NCBI GenBank assembly: GCA_913774725.1
Contig: CAJYIG010000064.1
Coordinates: 1-6,408 of the forward strand
Origin: an uncultured Curtobacterium sp.
GTDB lineage: Bacteria; Actinomycetota; Actinomycetes; Actinomycetales; Microbacteriaceae
Direction of reading: 5' to 3'
DNA: 6,408 nucleotides
Within the stretch, counting starts at the first letter, position 1. Each line of letters begins with the position of its first letter. Position numbers and translations under genes: made by a program. Of this stretch, positions 1-6,408 are shown in pieces. The notes beneath the pieces are model-generated. The model had not been told where the DNA came from. It saw nothing but the letters and a program-made list of their open reading frames with translations, and ran no database searches.

Positions 1-163
1 CGACCGTGCTCGGGTCCTCCGGCGACCAACGGAACCCATGGGCGGCCAACAGGTGCAGCGCCGCCCAGGACACGACCGCACCGCTCGCCGTGTGCAGCGT
101 CGCGCCGTCGCCGGCCTGCACCTCGGCGAGCAGCGCTGCGTCCGCGCGGATCACGTCCCCCAT
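1..163 (-). CDS. 5' part of an unrecognised protein gene, running off the left edge
   Basis: The minus strand is open from an ATG at 163 to the window edge, giving the first 54 residues of a protein (begins MGDVIRADAALLAEV). I do not recognise the family. The visible part is a mix of Ala, Leu, Asp and Val with no signal peptide or membrane helix, so a soluble cytoplasmic protein is likely. GC at codon third positions is over 90%, but the opposite plus-strand frame shares those third positions, so this is not decisive. The minus reading was preferred because its composition is protein-like, while the plus reading is rich in Ser, Arg, Pro and Cys as antisense frames usually are. A weak AGGG lies upstream of the ATG. 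The gene diverges from the phosphoglucomutase gene across about 130 bases. Confidence 0.5.
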   Translation of the reverse strand, partial: MGDVIRADAALLAEVQAGDGATLHTASGAVVSWAALHLLAAHGFRWSPEDPSTV

Positions 164-296
164 GCGCTCGACCCTACCGCCGGCCGGTGACATGCCGGAT
201 GTCCTCCGAACGACCCGCAACTGCTCCCCGCAACGACGAGTGCGCATCCCGACGCGACCGTGAGCGCCCCGAGCCCCGCGATGCCAGGATGGGCCC
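164..296. promoter_or_regulatory. Divergent intergenic region, probable promoters for both flanking genes
   Basis: This 133-base gap lies between two divergent starts, so promoters for both genes are expected here, but I see no convincing -35/-10 pair. It holds a short inverted repeat, GACAT-N5-ATGTC at 189-203, next to the palindrome CCGGCCGG at 180-187. Either could be an operator, though such short repeats are common by chance in GC-rich DNA. AGGA at 286-289 is the ribosome binding site for the phosphoglucomutase gene. Confidence 0.3.
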
Positions 297-1916
<1,620 letters not shown>

Positions 1917-1927
1917 TCACCGACGAC

Positions 1928-1971
1928 CGACCAGGGGCGCCACCGGATCCGTCCGGTGACGCCCCTGGTCG
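1928..1971 (+). terminator. Intrinsic terminator of pgm
   Basis: Starting 11 bases after the pgm stop there is a hairpin with 12-base outer arms (CGACCAGGGGCG at 1928-1939 with CGCCCCTGGTCG at 1960-1971), one C/A mismatch (1940/1959), then 7-base inner arms (CACCGGA/TCCGGTG) around a TCCG loop at 1948-1951. No T-run follows, as is usual for actinobacterial terminators. The stem is nearly symmetric and could also stop transcription from the other strand. Confidence 0.88.
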
Positions 1972-2019
1972 TCTCCCCCGTCGCGCGCAACGGCGTCGCG
2001 CCGGGCTGCCTCTCCTGCA

Positions 2020-2065
2020 CATCCGCCTGAGCACCCTGCCGATGTCCACAGGAACGAGGCGGATG
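2020..2065 (+). promoter_or_regulatory. Inverted repeat in the region upstream of the MFS gene (candidate operator or leader hairpin)
   Basis: Perfect 9-base arms CATCCGCCT (2020-2028) and AGGCGGATG (2057-2065) flank 28 bases. Inside them CCTG (2035-2038) can pair with CAGG (2049-2052), giving a two-tier hairpin. GGAT at 2061-2064 could alternatively pair with ATCC at 2072-2075. If transcription starts upstream this would be a structured leader. If it starts near the AT-rich patch at about 2090 it would be an upstream protein-binding site. I do not recognise it as a known riboswitch, and chance remains possible. Confidence 0.3.
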
Positions 2066-2075
2066 GGAACAATCC

Positions 2076-2114
2076 GTTTGCGCTGGTTGTATTTTTGCAG
2101 TGCGCGCAACAACC
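2076..2114 (+). promoter_or_regulatory. AT-rich patch with overlapping inverted repeats, probable promoter/operator of the MFS gene
   Basis: In an otherwise GC-rich stretch, 2087-2098 contains TTGTATTTTTGC. TATTTT at 2090-2095 is a possible -10 element, but no good -35 lies 16-19 bases upstream. Two overlapping inverted repeats sit here: TTGCGC (2078-2083) with GCGCAA (2104-2109), and GGTTGT (2085-2090) with ACAACC (2109-2114). Overlap of a promoter-like patch with dyads is the usual layout of a repressor-controlled efflux gene, but no regulator gene is in the window. The rest of 1972-2170 shows nothing further except the GGGAG ribosome binding site at 2161-2165. Confidence 0.35.
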
Positions 2115-2170
2115 CTCCCCCGCGCCCGGGTGCGAGCGACGCGCGAGCACCAGTACGCACGGGAGACCTG

Positions 2171-4585
2171 ATGACCCAGACGGCGACCGCACCCGCGGCC
2201 CCCACCACGTCCTCGAACGCGGTGATGAACCACCGGCAGATCCTGCTCGTCATCTACGGGCTGATGGCCGGCATGTTCCTCGGCGCGCTCGACCAGACCA
2301 TCGTCGGCACCGCCATCCGCACCATCGGCGACGACCTGCACGGACTCGACCAGCAGGCCTGGGTGACCACCGCCTACCTGATCGCATCCACGATCACCAC
2401 GCCGATCTACGGCAAGCTCTCCGACATCTTCGGCCGACGCCCGCTGTTCCTCACGGCGATCGGCATCTTCATCCTCGGGTCGCTCGCCGCGTCGTTCTCG
2501 ACCTCGATGCTCATGCTCGCCGGGTTCCGTGCGCTGCAGGGCCTCGGCGCGGGCGGTCTGATGTCGCTGCCCCTGGCGATCATGGGCGACATGCTCGCAC
2601 CGCGCGAGCGCGCCAAGTACCAGGGCTACTTCCTCGCCGTGTTCGGCATCTCCTCGGTCATCGGCCCGCTCGTCGGCGGTCTGTTCGCCGGTGCGTCCCA
2701 GATCCTGTTCGTCAGCGGGTGGCGCTGGGTCTTCCTGGTCAACGTGCCCGTCGGCATCGTCGCGCTGATCATGGTGACGACGTTCCTGCACCTGCCGAAG
2801 TTCGGCGACCGCGGCACGCCCCGCATCGACTGGTGGGGCGCCTCGCTGGTCATCGTGACCCTCGTGCCACTGCTCCTCATCGCCGAGCAGGGCCGCGAGT
2901 GGGGCTGGAACTCCCCCGGCGCGATCGCCTGCTACGCGATCGGCGCGCTGGGCCTGATCGCCTTCGTGATCGTCGAGCGCTCGATGGGCGACGACGCGAT
3001 CCTGCCGCTCAAGCTCTTCGGCTCGCGGGTCTTCTCGATGGCCGCGGTGCTGTCCGTGCTCGTCGGCTTCGGCATGTTCGGCGCGATGCTGACGATCCCG
3101 CTCTACCTGCAGATCGTCAAGGGCGTCACGCCGACCGAGTCCGGCTTCGCGATGCTGCCGATGGTGCTCGGCCTGATGATCTCCTCGATCGCATCCGGTC
3201 AGATCATCTCGCGCACCGGACGCTACGGCGTCTTCCCAGTCACCGGCACGGCGTTCACCGCGATCGGCTTCACGCTGCTGACCTTCCTCACCGCGGACAG
3301 CCCCCTCTGGTTCCTGATGCTCGGCATGTTCGGCATCGGGCTCGGGCTCGGCCAGCTCATGCAGACGCTGACCCTCGCGGCGCAGAACTCGGTCTCGCCG
3401 CGGGACATCGGTGTGGCCACGAGTGCGGCGACGTTCTTCCGCCAGATCGGCGGCACCATGGGCACCGCGGTGCTCCTGTCGGTCCTGTTCACGCTCATGC
3501 CGACGAACATCACCGGCGCGATGCAGAACGAGACCACCCTGAAGTCGGCGCTGAACGCCGCGCTCACCCCATCGGTCGCGAGCGCGTCCGAGAACAAGGG
3601 CGTGATGGACCAGATCTGGTCCAAGATCGTCGACCCGGTGCAGCAGAACGTGCAGCAGGGCCTCGACAAGGGTGCTTCCGCCGCGAAGCAGGCCGCCGAC
3701 CAGGCCGTGACGCAACGGGTCACCGCACAGGTGCAGCAGCAGGTCGCCGCCGGTGCGATCCCTGCCGCCTCCGCCGACTCGGTCATCGCCGAGCAGGTCG
3801 CCGCGAACAAGTCGGCCGCCGAGCAGCAGGCGCTCGAGACCGCGGCGTCGAAGGCGAACGCCGAGGTCGTCGACGGCACGCTGCAGGTCGACTACAGCAA
3901 CGCCGACCAGCGGAAGGCCGTGGTCGACGAGGTCGCCCCGAAGCTGATCGACCAGCTGAAGAGCGGCGACACGGCAGCGAGTTCGTCCGCCGGCTCGGCC
4001 ACGAGCGACACGTCGTTCCTGAACGGCGCGGACCAGCGGCTCACCCGTCCGTTCCTGGTCGGGTTCAGCCAGTCAGCCGTCGTCGTCTACTTCGTCGGCC
4101 TCGGCGTGATCCTGCTCGCCTTCGTCCTGACCTGGTTCTTCCGGGTCCCGCCGCTCCGCAAGGTGTCGGCGCTGCAGGAGCAGGCGAACGCCGCGAAGGG
4201 CGACTCCGACCGCCTGACGGCGGACGCGCAGCAGGCGGCGGCGAACACCGGGTCGCTGGTCACCCCGGACACGGGCTCGATAGGGGCGGTCCCGACCTCG
4301 CCGGACGTCACGGTGCAGCAGCCGCAGGACCGGTCTGGAGGCACCGCCTCCTCCGCCGCACGGCGCACCTCCGACGCGGGTGCCGCCGACCGCACCGGTC
4401 ACCACCCCGAGGCCGGCACGCGGGCACCGCTCCCCGACGCGAGCACGCACGGCGCACACGCCGCAGCGGGACCGGTGGACGAGCCGCCGGCGACGACGTC
4501 GACCATCCGGACGCACCCGGCGCACGCGGCGACGGACGGGGCGCCTGCGCCGGCCGAGCACCACGGGCGGCACTCCGCGGACTAG
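2171..4585 (+). CDS. DHA2-family (14-helix) multidrug efflux MFS transporter with large extracytoplasmic insert
   Basis: This 804-residue inner-membrane protein belongs to the proton-drug antiporter family DHA2 (EmrB/QacA type); its substrate cannot be read from sequence. Family motifs are clear: LDQTIVG in helix 1 (Asp41), motif A GKLSDIFGRR at 81-90, the motif B region from Arg120 (RALQGLGAGG), and motif C GxxxxxGPxxGG at 159-170. Hydrophobic segments fit 14 helices, with helix 13 at about 427-446 and helix 14 at about 633-657. Between them lie roughly 180 residues rich in Ala, Gln, Asp and Ser, much of it (479-600) likely helical. The topology places this insert outside the cell. A polar tail of about 147 residues (658-804), rich in Pro, Thr, Ala and His, lies in the cytoplasm. 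Usual family length is 450-550. The ATG at 2171 is preceded by GGGAG with a 5-base gap. In-frame ATGs at 2042 and 2063 would add polar residues without a binding site. Confidence 0.93.
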   Translation: MTQTATAPAAPTTSSNAVMNHRQILLVIYGLMAGMFLGALDQTIVGTAIRTIGDDLHGLDQQAWVTTAYLIASTITTPIYGKLSDIFGRRPLFLTAIGIFILGSLAASFSTSMLMLAGFRALQGLGAGGLMSLPLAIMGDMLAPRERAKYQGYFLAVFGISSVIGPLVGGLFAGASQILFVSGWRWVFLVNVPVGIVALIMVTTFLHLPKFGDRGTPRIDWWGASLVIVTLVPLLLIAEQGREWGWNSPGAIACYAIGALGLIAFVIVERSMGDDAILPLKLFGSRVFSMAAVLSVLVGFGMFGAMLTIPLYLQIVKGVTPTESGFAMLPMVLGLMISSIASGQIISRTGRYGVFPVTGTAFTAIGFTLLTFLTADSPLWFLMLGMFGIGLGLGQLMQTLTLAAQNSVSPRDIGVATSAATFFRQIGGTMGTAVLLSVLFTLMPTNITGAMQNETTLKSALNAALTPSVASASENKGVMDQIWSKIVDPVQQNVQQGLDKGASAAKQAADQAVTQRVTAQVQQQVAAGAIPAASADSVIAEQVAANKSAAEQQALETAASKANAEVVDGTLQVDYSNADQRKAVVDEVAPKLIDQLKSGDTAASSSAGSATSDTSFLNGADQRLTRPFLVGFSQSAVVVYFVGLGVILLAFVLTWFFRVPPLRKVSALQEQANAAKGDSDRLTADAQQAAANTGSLVTPDTGSIGAVPTSPDVTVQQPQDRSGGTASSAARRTSDAGAADRTGHHPEAGTRAPLPDASTHGAHAAAGPVDEPPATTSTIRTHPAHAATDGAPAPAEHHGRHSAD

Positions 4586-4603
4586 GCCGCCGGAGCCACA
4601 GTG

Positions 4604-4645
4604 AGGCGACATCGCCGACGTCGTACGACGTCGACGATGTCGCCT
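4604..4645. terminator. Bidirectional terminator: 42-bp near-perfect palindrome between convergent genes
   Basis: AGGCGACATCG (4604-4614) pairs with CGATGTCGCCT (4635-4645), and the inner CGACGTCG arms (4616-4623 and 4626-4633) meet at a central TA. Only the pair 4615/4634 (C/A) is mismatched. It begins 18 bases after the MFS stop and ends 43 bases before the stop of the convergent methyltransferase gene, so it can terminate both. There is no T-run on either side. The rest of 4586-4688 holds nothing recognisable. Confidence 0.82.
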
Positions 4646-4688
4646 TCGTCGTCCGAGCCATGACGAGCCCCGACGGGGTCGCCGCCGC

Positions 4689-5561
4689 TCAGCCCTGCCG
4701 GTCCGGTACCGACTCGACCGCCGCGTGCGGCAACCGCCGTCGCATCACGTCGACCGCCACCGGGTTGTCGTCCACGAGCACGAACCGCCGGCCCAGGTCA
4801 CGAGCGACCGCACCGAGGGTGCCGCTCCCCGCGAAGAAGTCGAGCACCCAGTCCCCCTCGCGCGACGACGCCTGCACCATGCGGCGGAGCACCCCCTCGG
4901 GCTTCTGCGTCGGGTAGCCGGTCTTCTCGCTGCCGGTCGGCGACACGATCGTGTGCCACCAGACGTCGGTCGGCAGCTTCCCGCGCTCCCGCTTCTCCGG
5001 CGTCACGAGCCCTGGCGCCATGTACGGCTCGCGGTCGACCGTCTCGGAGTCGAACCAGTACCGCTCCGGGTCCTTCACGTAGACGAGGATCGTGTCGTGC
5101 TTCGTGGGCCACCGCGACCGGGACTTCGCACCGAAGTCGTACGCCCAGATGATCTCGTTGAGGAACGCGTCACGACCGAAGAGCGCGTCGAGCAGCACCT
5201 TCGCGTAGTGCGCCTCGCGGTAGTCGAGGTGCAGGTAGAGCGTGCCGTCGTCGCTCAGCAGTCGCCACGCCTCGAGCAGCCGTGGCTCGAGGAACGCCCA
5301 GTAGTCCTCGAACCGGTCGTCGAACCGCATCAGGTCGCCGCGGATCCGTTCGTAGGTCCGACCCCGGAAGCCCGTGATCGTCCCGGCGTCACCGACGGTC
5401 CGGCGCTCGGCGGTCACCGCGTGGCGGCGCTGCTTCCGGCCGGTGTTGAACGGCGGGTCGAGGTAGACGACGGTGAACGATGCGTCGGGCAGCGTCGGCA
5501 GCACGTCGAGGTTGTCGCCCAGCACGACGAGGTCCGGGCTCCGGTCGTCGAGGCTGCGCAC
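4689..5561 (-). CDS. Site-specific DNA methyltransferase, beta class (N6-adenine or N4-cytosine)
   Basis: This 290-residue enzyme transfers a methyl group from S-adenosylmethionine to the amino group of adenine or cytosine in a DNA recognition site that cannot be predicted here. The catalytic motif IV, DPPFNTG (35-41), precedes the S-adenosylmethionine site DFFAGSGT (241-248), the beta-class order. Between them are family hallmarks: GTLYLHLDYREAHYAKVLL, NEIIWAYDFG, KHDTILVYVK and YPTQKPEGVL (216-225). Phe instead of Tyr in DPPF leaves the base specificity open. GTG at 5561 was chosen because GGGAGGA lies 7 bases upstream. GTG at 5579, six codons earlier, has its own GGGAGG and is a real alternative. 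No endonuclease is visible, so it is either solitary or its partner lies outside. It is convergent with the MFS gene and lies 62 bases downstream of the unknown cysteine protein, so the two may share a transcript. Confidence 0.92.
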   Translation of the reverse strand: MRSLDDRSPDLVVLGDNLDVLPTLPDASFTVVYLDPPFNTGRKQRRHAVTAERRTVGDAGTITGFRGRTYERIRGDLMRFDDRFEDYWAFLEPRLLEAWRLLSDDGTLYLHLDYREAHYAKVLLDALFGRDAFLNEIIWAYDFGAKSRSRWPTKHDTILVYVKDPERYWFDSETVDREPYMAPGLVTPEKRERGKLPTDVWWHTIVSPTGSEKTGYPTQKPEGVLRRMVQASSREGDWVLDFFAGSGTLGAVARDLGRRFVLVDDNPVAVDVMRRRLPHAAVESVPDRQG

Positions 5562-5594
5562 CGCCCCATCCTCCCGCACCGCCCCGCCCTCCCG
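5559..5594 (-). repeat. 18-bp tandem duplication carrying the ribosome binding site and start codon of the methyltransferase
   Basis: On the plus strand, unit 5559-5576 and unit 5577-5594 are adjacent and match at 16 of 18 positions, differing at 5568/5586 and 5569/5587. Read on the minus strand, each unit holds a GGGAGG-type ribosome binding site followed by GTG. As 18 is a multiple of three, both GTGs are in frame with the methyltransferase, giving two possible starts six codons apart (5579 and 5561). Confidence 0.8.
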
Positions 5595-5623
5595 CGGCGC
5601 GGCCTGCCGTCGGACCACGGCGC

Positions 5624-6153
5624 TCAGGACGCCTGCGTCGAACCGGTGTCCTCGGTCGCCCGGCAGGTGACGCCGCCCGCGACGACGTCCGACGCATCGC
5701 GGGTGCCGCCCACGAACACGTCGGTCGCCGTCCCGGCCCGCAGGGCGGTGACCACCGCGAGGTCGTGCGGCGCGTCCACCGTCCCGATCGCCGCGGCGAC
5801 CCGGAACTGCACGGCCGCAGCGGCGCAGTCGGCCGGAGCGGTCACGGCGAAGGCGACGCAGTGCGCCTCGTCGCACCCCTCCGGCGCGTCGGCGTCGACG
5901 TGGTCCTCGGCCCGCTGCGTCGCGGTGACGCGGTCCGTGTCCGCCCCGCCGTCGGTGACGCAGGACACGTCGCCGACGTCGGAGACCGCTTCGTCGTAGT
6001 TCTCGACCAGGACGAGCGGCACGTCCGCCGTGAGCGTGACCGTCCGCTCCTCGACGCGGCTCGGTTGCTCGTCGTCCTCGCCCGCGAAGAACCCGACCGT
6101 GACGACCGCGGTGCAGCTCTCGTCGGTGTCGATCTCGTACGCATCGCAGTTCG
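5624..6153 (-). CDS. 3' part of an unrecognised acidic, cysteine-containing protein (5' end missing)
   Basis: The frame ends at TGA (5624-5626) and is related to the opposite-strand copy from codon Asn at 6151 onward, giving 175 residues. I do not recognise the family. It is acidic, rich in Asp, Ala, Thr and Val, with seven Cys (one pair spaced C-x10-C) and alternating polar/hydrophobic stretches such as RTVTLTADVPLVLVEN. A beta-rich, disulfide-bonded exported protein is a reasonable guess, but the N-terminus and any signal peptide are absent. Upstream of 6151 the frame runs on only into antisense of the other copy and meets a stop at 6260-6262, with no ATG, GTG or TTG start between 6022 and there. 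The gene is therefore cut at the inversion junction. The in-frame GTG at 6022 is internal to conserved sequence and is not a credible start. Confidence 0.6.
5954..6153. repeat. Inverted repeat, left arm (200 bp)
   Basis: The reverse complement of this segment matches 6209-6408 at 191 of 200 positions without gaps (about 95.5%). The repeat reaches the window edge, so its true length is unknown. The arms are separated by 55 bases (6154-6208). Confidence 0.93.
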
Positions 6154-6402
6154 TGGCTGGCCGGCGACGACGAGTGGGAGGGCACCTGCGACGCGACGCC
6201 GGGGGACGCGAACTGCGATGCGTACGAGATCGACACCGATGAGAGCTGCACCGCGGTCGTCACGGTCGGGTTCTTCGCGGGCGAGGACGACGAGGAACCG
6301 AGCCAGGTCGAGGAACGGACGGTCACGCTCACGGCGGACGTGCCGCTCGTGCTGGTCGAGAACCACGACGAAGCGTTCTCCGACGTCGGCGACGTGTCCT
6401 GA
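6154..6402 (+). pseudogene. Inverted partial copy of the cysteine-protein gene, with a premature stop
   Basis: On the plus strand, 82 codons from 6154 are open and end at TGA (6400-6402). From Asn at 6211 they match the minus-strand copy closely (NCDAYEIDTDESCTAVVTV...). The 19 residues before that (WLAGDDEWEGTC...) have the same acidic, Cys-containing character, giving Cys spacing C-x8-C-x10-C. The 55-base spacer therefore looks like the natural upstream coding sequence of this copy. Compared with the minus copy, the codon changes include Gln to Glu, Arg to Gln, Tyr to His, Val to Phe and Cys to stop, plus three silent changes. The frame extends back to a stop at 6031-6033 with no start codon that I can find, and there is no ribosome binding site or promoter. 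It is a fragment at its 5' end as well as interrupted. Confidence 0.6.
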
Positions 6403-6408
6403 GTCACC
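6209..6408. repeat. Inverted repeat, right arm (200 bp, reaches the window edge)
   Basis: This is the partner of 5954-6153. The nine differences are at 6240, 6295, 6305, 6306, 6315, 6351, 6364, 6376 and 6402; five of these are codon third positions in the protein frame. There are no insertions or deletions. Confidence 0.93.

Noticed and set aside
189..203. GACAT-N5-ATGTC as a defined operator
   Set aside because: Five-base arms are too short to separate from chance in this composition; it is mentioned only within the intergenic entry.
2020..2100. Known riboswitch (guanidine or similar) controlling the efflux gene
   Set aside because: The stem arrangement is suggestive, but I could not match any conserved riboswitch core, so only an unassigned inverted repeat is annotated.
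2042..2170. N-terminal extension of the MFS protein from ATG at 2042 or 2063
   Set aside because: The extra residues are polar and Arg/Pro-rich, there is no ribosome binding site before either ATG, and the dyads and AT-rich patch in this stretch look regulatory. GGGAG sits correctly before 2171.
2095..4917. 940-codon plus-strand open frame overlapping the MFS gene
   Set aside because: It is an alternate-frame shadow rich in Arg, Pro and His that crosses the MFS stop, the palindromic terminator and part of the convergent methyltransferase.
5562..6407. Extension of the methyltransferase frame upstream to 6407, making a 572-residue fusion
   Set aside because: The added part is Arg/Gly-rich shadow sequence that crosses the stop of the upstream gene and the inverted-repeat junction. 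The family begins near the GTG with strong ribosome binding site at 5561.
5954..6408. Phase-variable invertible DNA switch
   Set aside because: An invertible segment needs a recombinase and short specific sites flanking an intact alternative gene end. Here there is no recombinase, the spacer is only 55 bases, and the junction leaves both copies without starts.

Overview
The window reads as high-GC actinobacterial DNA. Codon third positions in the real genes are almost all G or C, the intrinsic terminators are strong GC hairpins without a T-run, and the proteins look like those of Microbacteriaceae. A Curtobacterium-like origin is a guess; only the actinobacterial assignment is well supported. 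Both ends cut through genes, and the right end stops inside an inverted repeat. This is what the end of a draft contig often looks like.

Layout: (1) At 1-163 there is the 5' end of an unrecognised minus-strand gene. It diverges from (2) a complete phosphoglucomutase gene, pgm (297-1916, +), which ends in a 44-bp hairpin terminator. (3) A roughly 200-base non-coding stretch follows, with inverted repeats and one AT-rich patch that probably holds a promoter. (4) Next is a complete 14-helix DHA2-type drug-efflux MFS transporter (2171-4585, +). It has an unusually large extracytoplasmic insert between the last two helices and a long polar tail. (5) A 42-bp near-perfect palindrome separates it from (6) a convergent beta-class DNA methyltransferase gene (4689-5561, -), whose ribosome binding site and start codon are tandemly duplicated. 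(7) Upstream of the methyltransferase on the same strand is the 3' part of an unrecognised acidic, cysteine-containing protein. (8) From 6154 to the right edge, a second copy of that coding sequence lies in the opposite orientation. It is about 95% identical over the 200 bases visible and is interrupted by a TGA codon where the other copy has Cys.

The left part is ordinary: central sugar-phosphate metabolism and a multidrug exporter as independent, separately terminated units. The methyltransferase and the unknown cysteine protein may be cotranscribed (62-base gap). No restriction endonuclease, recombinase, transposase, CRISPR array or RNA gene is visible. The feature most worth following is the head-to-head inverted duplication at the right end. 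Neither copy has a start codon at the junction, so it is either a real rearrangement or an assembly chimera. I cannot tell which from sequence alone, and I do not see firm evidence for a new biological system.
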